From assembly GCA_032718475.1 (NCBI GenBank), contig JAUCBJ010005652.1, forward strand, positions 1 to 64,000: DNA of 64,000 nucleotides. The letters are read 5' to 3'. Source of the DNA: Nemertoderma westbladi (Eukaryota; Xenacoelomorpha; Nemertodermatida; Nemertodermatidae). A model generated the notes under the pieces. That model had not been told where the DNA came from, did no database searches, and saw nothing but the letters and a program-made list of their open reading frames with translations. Every line of letters starts with the position of its first letter. The stretch's first letter is position 1. Positions 33,084-44,510 of the stretch are shown here, one piece after another. The position numbers and the translations under genes were made by a program.

Positions 33084-36000
33084 TTGCCTGATTTGCCTCC
33101 AGCTGTTAGAAGGCAACTAAATAACACCAACTTAGGTAGTACAGAGCCCACAGACCAAATAATTCAAATAGAAAGACTCCCTACTATAGTAGATGAGCCT
33201 GAAATAATTAGGCCTGTTCTTGAAATCACCCCTTCGGTGATAGACACACCTGTGCTCCCTGAAGCTACCTATAAATTCCCTCTGCATAGCACTAAGCTAC
33301 CTGTGCCCCGTAGAACTGCCCAGGAGACAGTTCAGGTCCTGGACCCCGAGCGAAATATTCCAAATTTGTCGCCCGTTGTCCCTCGTCTGCCCGCTACGAC
33401 GTTGGCGGATCCCGTTTCGGCGGTTGATTGGGTAGACGAGAGACGGCGGGGGATGGATATTCTCCTCGGAGAGATGAAGGAGAATCGGATACGCTCCTCC
33501 CAACAGGTCCGAGAGTTGGAAGGGACTGTCCAACATGTAAAGGGAACAGTGAGGGAAAGTAAGTTAGAGTTGCAAGAAGTGCAGCAAATTATCGCGTTAG
33601 AACGCGATAAATTAGTAAACTTACAAAAGGGTATACCACCACCCTCTGTAACAATGTGTCAACCTGTTAGGTCTGAAGTACCACATGCGCAAGGTGTGGA
33701 GCCTACACGCATCTATACTGCTAGCGAAGTAGAAACTCCTATAGTGAACCCTATTAAGGGTAATTATATACCTGTTGATAATGACATTCCCTATAGAACT
33801 GATCATAATCCGAGAATTTTATATACCGATAACTCGATATTAAATAACACGATGGCCCAAGAAAGTTTCACGCGTCAAATGGCTAGAACCGAAGCCCGGC
33901 AAGCGGTAAAGGTGGGAGAGATCGTCAAGTTCAATGGAGATGAGATGAAATGGTTACCTTTTAATGAATATTACAAAGATAACATACAGAACTCTGTACT
34001 GTCTAATGGAGAGAAACTTAGATTCCTCATCGAGTGCTTGGAAGGATCTCCCAAGTCAATGGCGTTAAAATTTATTGGACATCCAGATGGATTAAGACAA
34101 GTTTGGGATACACTAAACATCAGGTATGGTAATAGGACTAACATAGCTAGGTATTTATATGCGAAATTAATGGCGCCCCGAAAGTTTCTTAGCAGCGGGA
34201 TTATAGAGTTTTCCGATGAGATTCAGGAGATCTGTAGACAACTAGATTGGTTAGGTAAGTCTCATGAATACCAGAATTCTATGGTTGTAGGAGCTTTAGC
34301 ATCTACTTTGCCCAAGGGTGGAGTAGGTACACGCTGGGACAAGAAGGTGTTATATATGATGGAACAACAACAACGAGACCCTACCATGGCTGATCTCATG
34401 TCATTCTTAGATGGAGAAGTGAAATTACAGCTCCTAAGACAGTCCAGAGAGAAGACATTGGAAAACAAGGTAAGTGAGAAACCCGTTTCTAGGAGAAGGG
34501 TAACACCAGTATGTTATACAGACGACGGTGAAAGCCAAACTTCTCAAGGAGAGGACAGCGGGAAAGACACTGACAGATCTTATTATGTCAATAAAATGCC
34601 TAAAGATCAGGTAAGTAAATCCAAGTCTCGACCCAATGACAGAAGGGAACCGGTACAAAAAACCCTTCCTACGTTTCCTAAAAGAATTCAGGTGAGAAAG
34701 CCCGAGGAAAGAACAAGTGTGCACCACATAGCACAGGTTAAAGTAAGTAACATCAAGCCGAAATGTGTGCTGTGCGACGGGCCCCACCGTTTAAATGCGT
34801 GTGATAAATTCCTGAGGAAATCACTCGAGGATAGACGTGAAGTCATGTGGGATAAGCGGTTGTGTTATAATTGCCTCAGACGAGGACACGAACGGCGAAC
34901 CTGTAACTCCGACGCAAGGTGTGCAAAGTGCGGCGCAAAACATCATATCTTGTTGCACACGGAATTCGAACGAAACAGCCCGAGTCAGGTAAGTGAGTCC
35001 GAACTACATGTCCAATTCAGTGATGTGAACGACACTGATCAATCTGAGATGGAAGGATTCTATACGGACGAGTTCTCCGACCAAAACGAATCCTGTTACC
35101 TAATAAACACCACCGCAGTGTATCGAGTACTCGTGCATGAGAAAGACACAGACAGCGACCTCACCCTAACTACTTCAGATCAACAACCATCTTGGAAAGC
35201 GCCAACTTCCAATATAGGAATCCGAGAATTTCCTGTAGTCCAGTTACGGGTCCACGGACCTCAGAAGAGCTATATAGTGAACGCCCTCCTGGACTCCGGT
35301 AGCACAGGAACATTCATCGATAAAGAACTAGCCGAAGTCATCTTTGCTGGACAACCCAAGTTCCGAACCAAGCTAAACATGTCAGGGATCATGCAGGTTT
35401 GGAATTCTACTGTAGCTGCCGACTATTATATAGGTGAGTTGTCCACTCCACAGGATAAACTAGGAGAATACAGTATCAGGTCAGTGAAAATGGTGGCTAT
35501 AAAGAACTTCGCTACTACTCAAGCAGACCTTTATAATTGGGACGAGGATGAGAGCATCCAACATCTTAACATACCTCGATTCCAGACTGATTATCCTGGA
35601 GTGCAAATACTCATCGGCCAAAACGCGCATGAGGCGCTGGAGACATTAGAGAAACGGCCTGCTCAACCGCAGCCACTACAGACCTATGCGGTAAGAACTA
35701 GAGTAGGTTGGTACCTTACTGGACCTTCCCGTAGAACGCTCAGGGAAAGACTGCTTCAAGATCGCGTCTGCCAGGTGAGTGAATGGGAAGATGATACTAG
35801 TGAGGGAGACGACCCAACTGAGGGAACACCACACTCCTCAGATAATGACAATCTTAGCTCCAATGTAGATCAATGGAGATATTGCCCCAAGAAGTTTAAT
35901 CCAACGGACATCGCTTTCAGAGGAGCAACTCCTCAAGAACTGACAGATACTATAGACCGGTTAGGTGAACCCGACTTCCTGAGTAAGGAGAATGAATGGC

Positions 36001-36503
36001 CTCCCCATCTTACTCCGACTGAGATTAGACCAGCCAAGGGAGCGGAGAAAGTCGAACCTGAAACCCGGACGGGTGGATCGGAGTTATTTGAACCCGGGAT
36101 AGATCTGTCGGTATTACATGTTGCCAGGGACGACGCCGTGGATCTGGGCCTCCCCTCCGCGAGTGGATCCTTCATGAAGATCAGAGAGAGCGATTGGAGC
36201 TCTGGAACATCACACGTCTCTCAGGGACTCTCACCTCTCCTGCAGAGAGCGACGGACCACTATAGCTCCTGGAATCGGCTTTGTGACGCCGTCATATACT
36301 TTGAGCGATGTTTCTATCGTCACTATTCCAGGACGAAGAGGAAACCTGGAATTGTATTCAGGATGCAGCGACTCAATCACCCAGTCGGTCGTTTGTGTTT
36401 ATCGGAAGGGAATGGAGGACTCTCCGGAAACTGTGGAAGACAAGATTCTCATCCCACGACCACCTCCCTAATCCTTCAAACATCTAGGGACTCCATAACG
36501 TAG
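33084..36503 (+). CDS. BEL element 1 gag-protease fused to pol remnants
   Basis: 1139-codon frame (the true homology begins about 32990, upstream of this ATG). In order: a DUF1759-type gag domain from about 33852, three Cys/His knuckles (C-V-L-C near 34765, C-Y-N-C-L-R-R-G-H near 34864, C-A-K-C near 34921), and retropepsin with L-L-D-S-G-S-T-G-T-F-I-D (about 35286-35325). At about 35854 it jumps, by comparison with element 2, over the whole RT and most of RNase H (about 1.8 kb deleted) into D-Q-W-R-Y-C-P. At about 36340 it jumps over the integrase zinc and DDE cores into the integrase tail (K-P-G-I-V-F). Both deletions preserve the frame. The product would be Gag-PR with a short tail; polymerase activity is impossible. 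Confidence 0.9.
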   Translation: MPDLPPAVRRQLNNTNLGSTEPTDQIIQIERLPTIVDEPEIIRPVLEITPSVIDTPVLPEATYKFPLHSTKLPVPRRTAQETVQVLDPERNIPNLSPVVPRLPATTLADPVSAVDWVDERRRGMDILLGEMKENRIRSSQQVRELEGTVQHVKGTVRESKLELQEVQQIIALERDKLVNLQKGIPPPSVTMCQPVRSEVPHAQGVEPTRIYTASEVETPIVNPIKGNYIPVDNDIPYRTDHNPRILYTDNSILNNTMAQESFTRQMARTEARQAVKVGEIVKFNGDEMKWLPFNEYYKDNIQNSVLSNGEKLRFLIECLEGSPKSMALKFIGHPDGLRQVWDTLNIRYGNRTNIARYLYAKLMAPRKFLSSGIIEFSDEIQEICRQLDWLGKSHEYQNSMVVGALASTLPKGGVGTRWDKKVLYMMEQQQRDPTMADLMSFLDGEVKLQLLRQSREKTLENKVSEKPVSRRRVTPVCYTDDGESQTSQGEDSGKDTDRSYYVNKMPKDQVSKSKSRPNDRREPVQKTLPTFPKRIQVRKPEERTSVHHIAQVKVSNIKPKCVLCDGPHRLNACDKFLRKSLEDRREVMWDKRLCYNCLRRGHERRTCNSDARCAKCGAKHHILLHTEFERNSPSQVSESELHVQFSDVNDTDQSEMEGFYTDEFSDQNESCYLINTTAVYRVLVHEKDTDSDLTLTTSDQQPSWKAPTSNIGIREFPVVQLRVHGPQKSYIVNALLDSGSTGTFIDKELAEVIFAGQPKFRTKLNMSGIMQVWNSTVAADYYIGELSTPQDKLGEYSIRSVKMVAIKNFATTQADLYNWDEDESIQHLNIPRFQTDYPGVQILIGQNAHEALETLEKRPAQPQPLQTYAVRTRVGWYLTGPSRRTLRERLLQDRVCQVSEWEDDTSEGDDPTEGTPHSSDNDNLSSNVDQWRYCPKKFNPTDIAFRGATPQELTDTIDRLGEPDFLSKENEWPPHLTPTEIRPAKGAEKVEPETRTGGSELFEPGIDLSVLHVARDDAVDLGLPSASGSFMKIRESDWSSGTSHVSQGLSPLLQRATDHYSSWNRLCDAVIYFERCFYRHYSRTKRKPGIVFRMQRLNHPVGRLCLSEGNGGLSGNCGRQDSHPTTTSLILQTSRDSIT

Positions 36504-37615
36504 CAACATATGGAGTGGGTGTGTGACTCTATTATTTTATATTATTTTATTATTTTTATATTTACGTATGTATTACTATGTAATTTTATTATAATCGTTT
36601 TCTTTAATTTTATTCAGTAGAATGTTATTTTAGCGATTATTTAGTAGATTAGTGCAATATATATTCGCGTTTATTACTTAATTACGTATATATTATATTT
36701 AATGCGACGGCAAGAAATAATTCTTTTTCTCCTTCCTTACTGTCTGTATTATATTATAAATACGTAACTACAGTAAGATGAAATGTCTGTACTTATTAAA
36801 GTACAATAAAGCCACTACTATATTCAAGTATTATTGGTAGGCAGAGTATTAGGAATGCAAAGTTCAGATCCTCGTGTCTCGGCTAAACCAAGCTCTGGGT
36901 AGACCTTGGAAACGACTTGCCTCTTCACACTGACATTGCTTCGTGCGATATTGCTCTCATACCGTATATTAAATAATACATATAGTAGCGTGATGTCCCT
37001 TTAACAGTAGCGTATAACGCAAAATAAATCTGTTAAACCCTTTGACCATCTGTAATTCTAGTCGATTAAGATATCGTGGCACCCACCGATATACTTGAAA
37101 GACAAATTATAGAATCAGTGGTTAACGTCCCCAGACAAGTTCTGGAATAAATCGGTGCCCATCTCAAATATTAATTAGTTAATATTTACAAATCAAATAA
37201 GTCAAAATCTGTAAAATTCAGATCCTTCAACAATTCTGGTCAATTAAGATATCGTAGCATTTACCGATATTCTTAAAAAAGACAATTGTCATAGAATTAA
37301 GGATCTTGTGTCCCTAGACATGCTCTAGAATCAAAATATGTCCATTTAATTATCAAATAATAAAATTTCAGGGAATAAATTTAAATTCATGCCTTTTAAT
37401 GAATTTAATAAATTGCCATTTTTACGCAATTTATAAAGTTCCCAAAATTCCATTAATTAATAGATCAAGGGAGCGGAGATTTATCTTATTATGCATATGA
37501 GTGTGCGAAAGTCTCCCAAATATAGTCAATAGCCGATAAAATTCATAAAGTCATGTATAAACAGGACATTGACTATTAAAGAATACTATTAAATAACATC
37601 CCAGATCTGTATGCA
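36504..37615 (+). other. Element 1 non-coding region 3' of pol, with ~100-bp repeat pair
   Basis: AT-rich spacer between pol and the extra ORF, colinear with element 3 (about 50360-51443, minus strand). It contains two diverged copies of a block of about 100 bp (37051-37150 and 37229-37335) built on TCGATTAAGATATCGT...CCGATAT...AGACA...TCTGGAAT. The same pair is found in element 3. The spacer is interrupted at 37616-37619 by the CXC-domain element. Confidence 0.75.
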
Positions 37616-37619
37616 TTAC

Positions 37620-40600
37620 TCCAGTCCCTGGCTTTAGACCCCGTACGAATTTTGGGGTGGACGGGGTTTCTCACCGAATCCTAGTTGGACATACATATAT
37701 GGGTGAAAAAAACTTGGGTAGACTTTCTGGTTCCTGGGCGTAAGTTTTTTATAGCCATTTGTTTTGTGCGTCCGTGAGCTGTTCACAATTTCAAAAATTG
37801 TGGCGATTTGAGTATTTACTATGACAGTTTCCAACGTAACATAATAATACACTTTAAAAATTGTGGTGAAAGTGGTAAAACATACCAGCGAATTTTTGCG
37901 TTATACGCCACATAATATACAGTACCTGTTTTTTAATACATTGTGAAAAGATCCAATTATTTCATGTAATAATGTTACCTATACATATTTTCTATGCTGT
38001 GCAAGTAAATACATTGTGTTCTAGAATACTAGCTACTAATTTATAGCTATTAATAAAATTTGTTACATCATCTTAGGTATTTATTTTTAACATCATTTTA
38101 AGTATTTATTTTAAACATAAATCATTAATTTAACATAAAAACAGAAAGCAAAAGTTCTTGGTCTCACCGATAATGTTCGTTAAATGGTATTTTCCGAACT
38201 TCAGGGTCCCCATAAACATAACCATGTAGGCTAATTATTTCTGTTACTGCACATCTTTCGCTATATTTTTCAATAAGAAATATCACAGAATTGTTCTAGA
38301 ACAATTTACAAACACATTATATTAACGCAAATATATGTTATTAAAAAATCATTAAAAAATCATATGTGGCATATAATGCAAAAGTACCAGTAGCTAACAA
38401 AACTGTGTTAGCTACAGTTTCATATTGTTTGATACGGGTATATATATTTTATACGTAAGAAGGCCCGTCATATTTTATTTATAATGTAGAAAGAAGGTGT
38501 TAAAAGTACAGTACATATAATAAATAATATAATTATTTATCTTGTTGAACATCGAACAGTTTTTTTTTCAAATGGGAGACAACAAGGAACTTGTTGGACT
38601 ACAACTTTGCAGAACTACAACATTAATTCGAGATGGTTTGGGACATCAATTGTTTGTGATGCTTCACGGTGTGTTATCTGTCAACAAGTTAGGTTAGGGG
38701 GTTCAGGGGACAATATCACAGTTACCGGAACAACCGAAGGTAGAAAGAAAATACTAGCATCCGCACAAATCCGAAAAGAAAATCGAAAATCCGAAAATCG
38801 CGTAGAAATCTTGCACAATACACTATTCATTCTTGTTCCATAAACGCAGCTCTTCCAAGTCACTTTACATCAAATAACTTTACAGTTGGAGCACGAGCAA
38901 TGGATAATTTCGATCATGAGGAATCCACCCTTTCTGGTCTACAGGGAACTCACGACACCGTTATGGTTTTATTCCAAGAAGCTCCAAGTGTAATTCCAAG
39001 CAAACCAAAACTCTCGACAATCGTTCAGAGTAAATCAGCTAAGCGCACTGGATCCTTACTTCCTTGTCAACATCTCAGATCCTATGATAAACCATCAAAA
39101 TCAGTTATACAAATCCCACCGGATTTTCCAGTTTCTGAAGTGACAACGTGCTCAACAAATAGCGATGTAAGACAAGAGGAGACTGTGATAAGTATGCTAC
39201 AAGCTGTAGGAGGTTTACACAACCAAAACACTGTGTCATGGTCTGGGATTCACGCAATTATCTCAAACGAAGACGTCCCTCTACAACATGTAGGTTTTCT
39301 ACCAATATTACCTTATCCTGTTACTAAGTATGACAGATGAAAAATGAAAAATTTTCAAAGCTTACTTGTCCATCTACAACAACAGGCACTTCCACTTGCA
39401 TGTGATGAAGGAGTCTACCATATTGCTGCTGAAATTCAATTGGTGTCTAACGAATTTAGTGATATTGTGCTTCTAATGGGGTCATTTCATCTTACAAAAA
39501 TACTCCTTGCATGTATTGGAAAGTATGTTGCAGGTAGCGGCCTAGAATCTGTTCTTATTGAAAACAGTGTGTTCGGACCTAACGTTACTGAAAGTGTCTT
39601 AAAGGGTAGCAATTATGTAAGGTCAGTTAAGGGAATGTTTATGCTGGCGGAAGTTGTAGAGCGACTAAAATGGAAATCCTTTCTAAGCAACATACAAGAT
39701 GATGAGCCAGACTTAGTCAATTTAGAAGTGGTAGATAATTTAGTCAATGCCATTCACCTTAAGAAGACAAATGATGCTAAATTACTGTTTAAGGAGCTAA
39801 GTACAAATTCAAAATCTATATTAGAAGAATTTGAAACGTTCTCACATAATGAAGTGGAACAATAATAAAGTGGAACATATCGGTCCTATTAGTGAGGCTA
39901 TACTTGCATGTCATTACCTCACTGGATCTGATGTTACTAGCAAAATAGGCACCAAAAGGGCAGCCCTAAAGGTGCACCCAGAACTCTATTTAAAGAACTT
40001 CGGGCGATGTTTCCCACCTAATAAAGAATCATTCAAACATGCAGAGCAATATTTGGTTAAGGTCATAAAGCCACGATCGACTAGTAAAACGTTTGACAGT
40101 CTTCGATCCGAAATCGTTAGACAAGAAGGTGCTCCAAACTTATTAAACCTTCCTTGTTCAAGTCATTCATTGCAGGGTCATTTGTTGCGCGCCTTCTACA
40201 ATGTTTATTTGTGTACATCAGTATTAAATAGTAACTCGCCCAACCTAGAACCAACAGATTATGGATGGTCTATTAATGAGAATGACTCATCAATCATGCC
40301 CGATCCTTGGAATAATGAACTACCTAAATGGGCTACGATTACTTGCTTCTGCAAGAAGTGCAATACTATGCGATGCAGATGCCGGAAAGATATCGTTTCT
40401 TGCACATCATTTTGCAAATGCAATTTTGAAATGGAGTGCGAAAATATTCCATAATAAGAACATTTTATAATTCATAGCATTTAATTAACATTATATAACA
40501 TTTCATAATAAATTCACTCATTGATCATATCAATATAACTATTTTACTGTGCCCTCGTTTCTTTATAACTCGCTTCGATCGGTTTATGATGAATTGGAGC

Positions 40601-40867
40601 ATCGTAAAACCGTTATATTTGGTTAACTCTGGTAACAACAGCTAAATAATATTTATCATTTGTACTCTTGATTTGGAAAAGTGATGAGGACACAGATGAA
40701 TATTTGTATATTTATGACGTCATAAAATGACGTCATAAAAAACTTAGGCCCAGGAACCTAAAAGTCTACCCAATTTTTTTTTCTTCATTTTTGGATCCCA
40801 AACCCAGTTCAAGTGAGAAACGGCGTCCACCTCGAAATTCCTACGGGACTTAAGGCCAGGGACTGGA
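37620..40867. mobile_element. TIR transposon carrying a CXC-domain protein gene
   Basis: 3,248-bp insertion. Ends are TCCAGTCCCTGGC (37620) and its exact inverse GCCAGGGACTGGA (40867). The inverted similarity extends about 135 bp (to about 37756 and about 40733), sharing boxes such as GGGTAGACTTT and GTTCCTGGGC. The 4-bp TTAC is duplicated (37616-37619, 40868-40871). The corresponding region of element 3 (around 50335-50360) is uninterrupted, which confirms insertion. The only coding content is the CXC-protein gene at 38607-40454. No known transposase domain is recognised, so this protein or an outside source must drive mobility. Confidence 0.85.
38607..40454 (+). pseudogene. CXC-domain (tesmin/TSO1-like) transposon protein, broken
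   Basis: Four consecutive blocks of one protein family that is widespread but uncharacterised in invertebrates. Block 1 (38607-38843) has C-V-I-C-Q-Q and an R-K-E-rich tract. Block 2 (38900-39340) has D-N-F-D-H-E-E-S-T and G-T-H-D-T-V. Block 3 (39344-39865), same frame as block 2 and separated only by a TGA, has C-D-E-G-V-Y-H, G-S-F-H-L-T-K and C-I-G-K-Y-V-A-G-S-G. Block 4 (to 40454) has L-T-G-S-D-V-T-S-K, L-P-C-S-S-H-S-L-Q-G-H, and a C-terminal Cys cluster C-F-C-K-K-C-N-T-M-R-C-R-C-R...C-K-C, a CXC-type zinc/DNA-binding motif. The shift into block 4 coincides with a 16-bp-period local duplication at 39852-39876. The family's function is unknown. Confidence 0.72.
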
Positions 40868-41406
40868 TTACATTGGAATCACCCTAATTCTACCGCTAGC
40901 TTTACATAATGTCACCATAGCAACAACCACGCTAGAATTAGCATTGAGTTAAAAGAACAATAGAAAGCTTGTCCCATTGAATAGCATAGGGAATAAATAG
41001 CGCACTACTAGTATCCAAGGATACATAATAATACAGTGACATTCTGGAAGGCATTGACTAACGGACAAATGGCCCGAATGTGCGTAGTTGTGACCAGTTG
41101 TGTGGTATTTGTGAGTTTATAGGTGAATGTTACTGCTAAAGTGTGTTTACAGTAGCTAGTCGCGATCGTAAAAGTAACCTAACTCTCCAAGGAAAACCTG
41201 AAGTACATCTAAGCCTTTGGGACGGACAGTTGAGTGACTTGTGCCGGTTGTCGTTGTGCGGCTACGTCGTTGGCGAAAGTACAGTGGCGACGACACATCG
41301 GCGCTGAGGATCTCGTACTGTCCGGGGGTTGATTGGGGTAGGCAGCGACGCCCGCTCGCCTAAATATAAACTCATTATAATATGGATAAACTCATATATA
41401 GCAGAT

Positions 41407-42738
41407 ATGACGGAGTTGATAGAAGATGGTCTTGGTATCGGGGAGCGATATACTCTACTTTTACAAGCGTTTGTTGATAGCTTAATACGCGGCGACGTTA
41501 GCCCAACTGCTGCGGAGGACGATGGTCGTTATATCGAACCGCCAATGTCCCAAGAGCAGCTCGCGCGAGTTGGACTATAGAAAATTCGCTGCTCGATATA
41601 CGCAGCGTAATGGTACGTATATGGGCTTCTTAACTACTGATCATCCTATCGATTTACGCAATACGGACTATGTCGACTATATATCCTGCCCAGCGGAGTC
41701 GGAACCATAAATTGAAATTCGAATGCGAAAATTCTATTCGAAATCGGCTCGAAAGAAAAGGCATTAAAGAAACAAATAAACGCGGTAACTCCAACATATA
41801 TTTGGAATTCTTGATAGAAGCATTGTAACAACAAATAAATATCATCCGCGTTTCCCCTACCAGACGTGCGTCTTTGGTATTATTACGATAAATGCCCTAG
41901 ACCCAACTAATAAACGGAAAGACATAAACATCCACGGAAACGTTGCGTTAAACACAGTTGTGCTCGTTATATTTACTGGAGTTTCGAGCGAAACTTGTTT
42001 GACGTATCACCTATGCTCACTCGGCTCGAACGATCCTGGAGTAAACCTACGATCAGAGTCCCGGAATACTCGGTCAAACCTCCTCATTCCTTAGTTGGAC
42101 CTCAGACCTGCGATCCTGGTGGTGTCGCGGATCCTCGCGGACTGTATTCACTGTTCAAAGATCTAGTGCTACCCTAACAATTAATCGGTAACACTCAGAC
42201 AGTGATTTCTAGCTAGCCGCCCATCTTACCTAGCCGGATTGTGACGCGGACACCTAATATCACTATCCAACCGTATGGTCGTCCCCGTTTAACGCGATAC
42301 AACCCTTCATCAAGGTGAAGGAGAGCGTTGTACGACACGAGTTAAACGCTATTCTATAACGATCAAAAAAGAAACCTGCGTTTGTTCAGATAAACGTAAG
42401 TTATAACAGTAAGTCCAATCGATAAACGAATTGGCCTTATCTCAATTCGATTGGGAAATCCAGAATCTCTAAGAAGTTATCGAACTTGGACGATCCTATT
42501 CTCTGCGAGAGTTTTTGGATGAACGTATCCAGCTACGAGCGGAGGAAAATCAGCTCGAGGAGAAGCATATCGAAACGGCAGATACCTCGACCACAATCCT
42601 ACACCTTCTGATGCAATCATATTGCACCCTTCACCCAGGAGTTATGGCCCTCCTAGTAAAGTGGCTCCCCCCAAAGAGAAAAAGACTCTTGCTAGCCTCA
42701 AAAAACTGCGTAAACGCCGTCTGCGTAAGAAAGACTAA
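41407..42738 (+). pseudogene. Extra ORF of BEL element 1, between pol and 3' LTR (broken)
   Basis: Begins ATG 41407 in a frame open to 41580 (acidic start, E-L-I-E-D-G-L-G-I-G-E-R-Y-T). It continues in shifted frames through F-D-V-S-P-M-L-T-R (about 41998) and Y-S-L-F-K-D-L-V-L-P (about 42148), and ends in a strongly basic tail at TAA 42736-42738. It is colinear with 49904-48351 (minus) of element 3, whose breaks fall elsewhere, so the ancestor had an intact frame of roughly 440-520 codons. No signal peptide or membrane segment is seen, so it does not look like an envelope gene. I do not recognise the family. Confidence 0.7.
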
Positions 42739-42816
42739 CTGTTTAGAGTATCTTTATGTTTTAGAAACTGTGATTTTTATATTTTATAGACTGAAAATCC
42801 CATTTTCTGGGAGCGG

Positions 42817-43998
42817 TGTAAAAGCTTTTGCTGAATTGTCCGGTTATTTTTCCTTATTTTTCCCGTAAAATACTCTGTAGTTGGTTTACCAGGCATAAAA
42901 AGGCCGTGTCCTTGCTGTACTGGTGTTTTAGCGGACATAAAAGCTATTTCTTCTGTATTTGTACTTTAGAGGACATAATCCGTAATTCCGTGACGTAAAA
43001 GCTCGATACTCTTGAAAACAGTGTCGCTACCATGACGACGGCTAGCAGCTGATATTGCCACGTCGACGTTTCTTTGTTCTCTCGTTGTTCAGGTTGACCA
43101 ATCAGAGCGTTTGTTGTCTCTGTGTTGGAGGTGTATACAGAAACTCAGTAGTTCAGTGTTATGTTTTTGCCCAGAGCCTAAGAACCGGCTTTTGGCACCT
43201 CCGTGTTTTCAGTTTTTAGTCTTACACTAGTAGGCTTAATTATAAGGACATATATCCGTTATCTGATGTCTGCATACTGCATACTGCATACACTGCATAC
43301 TGTGTAACACTGTGCATACTTTTATATTGTTATACTGCTATTTACTGTCAGTTCTTCATAATATGGTTGATGAATTATTATATTTGGAATAACGACAAAT
43401 AACCCCGAAAACCCAATATTCTTGATATACCGAAGGTAAGAGAGAAAGGTTACAGATAAATGATTGCGACCTATGTTGAGTGGTTTGAAGTGAATCTAAT
43501 GTTATTTGATAGACCCTACATGATTCGGTCCGTGTTCCTTTTATATGTGACTAAAATCAGTGAAGATCGGCAGATCAGTGTGCAGTATTGTGCAGCATTG
43601 TGTATGAGTGAGACTGATAACGAAGCATTTCCTAAAGAATGCGCCATATATGTGAATTGTAACTAAGCCATATCGTTGTGAGTAGTTTAAGTCATAACTC
43701 TGTTTATATAGATAGAGCGCCACGTCCTAAAGGAACTGTTAATATTTCCCGAAGGTGAATAATATTGTCAGAGATTATATAATACTGTCAGTCGAATAAT
43801 ACATTAGGCTTACATAGCAATAAAATTAAGCCGTCGAACCCAATCTCCCGGGTATATCCAGCGGGTGAATGATCGCGCACAGATTGGTTTCGACTAGTGT
43901 AGTGAATTAAATACTTGTCATAGACTAAAGGTGATTTATTATCTAGAAGACATCCTAATTTGGCGGGTTAAACTGCCAAAGGTCTGAAAGCGCGAACA
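42817..43998 (+). repeat. Element 1 3' LTR
   Basis: 1,182-bp intact LTR starting TGTAAAAGC after a purine-rich GGGAGCGG, ending GCGCGAACA, followed by the CTCTC duplication. AATAAA lies at 43819-43824. The 68-codon U3 ORF is at 43460-43666, identical to the copy in the 5' LTR. Confidence 0.95.
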
Positions 43999-44068
43999 CT
44001 CTCTCACAGAGATATTTACTTATTTTTATAATGTATTTGAAAACGTTGCCATCCCGCAGTTCCACGCT

Positions 44069-44510
44069 ATGGTTAAAGGACGCCATTATTCATCTTATAT
44101 ACGTAAACGAATATGGAGCATATATCTTCTACATGGGAAGAAACCTCATGAAATAGTTGAAATTATAGAAATTGAAGAGAACACCCGTGTGGGAATTCAA
44201 GGAGTCAGGCGGTTGATATTAAAAAAAAAATATATAGGAGAAAGTCGGAATATACGTCCAGGTAGAAAAATAAAGGTTCCTCAGTTTGTGTTTAAATTCA
44301 TTGATGAATTGCTTGAAAAAACTAACGGCGAGGCAACGGGGTCCAAGATCCGTAACCAACTTCAATCAAAGTTTAATTTGATTTTCTCAATCTCTACAAT
44401 TCATCGCATTCGTCAACAATTAGGTTGGGTTTATGCCAATGCAAAGTATTGTCAGTTTGTTCGAGATGTGAATAAAGTGAAACGACTGGCGTTTGTCAAC
44501 AAGTTACAAG
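44069..44510 (+). CDS. Tc1-like transposase, exon 1 (DNA-binding part)
   Basis: The frame encodes two helix-turn-helix modules typical of the Tc1/mariner N terminus: a first region Y-I-R-K-R-I-W-S-I-Y-L-L-H-G-K-K-P-H-E-I, a basic G-R-K linker, and a second winged-helix region (S-K-I-R-N-Q-L...S-I-S-T-I-H-R-I-R-Q-Q-L-G-W). It ends V-K-R-L-A-F-V-N-K-L-Q, the point just before the first catalytic Asp in this family. The frame closes at 44518, but a GT at 44511 can serve as donor to an exon at 47024. BEL element 1 ends only 65 bp upstream. Confidence 0.75.

Larger units (their letters stand above)
22547..43998 (+). mobile_element. BEL/Pao LTR retrotransposon, element 1 (nested, deletion derivative)
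   Basis: LTRs begin TGTAAAAGC and end GCGCGAACA. The exact 5-bp duplication CTCTC flanks the element (22542-22546 and 43999-44003), proving one insertion event despite 9.2 kb of later insertions. The two LTRs look nearly identical, so insertion was recent. Inside are a roughly 2.3-kb leader, a gag-protease frame, a fused remnant of pol, an extra ORF (41407-42738) and the 3' LTR. RT and integrase cores are deleted, so the copy cannot be autonomous. The DUF1759-type gag region, CCHC knuckles and retropepsin followed by A17-type sequence place it in BEL/Pao. Confidence 0.93.

Noticed and set aside
41407-42738. Envelope gene in BEL element 1
   Set aside because: Position fits, but I see no signal peptide, transmembrane segment or glycoprotein-like cysteine pattern in either copy.
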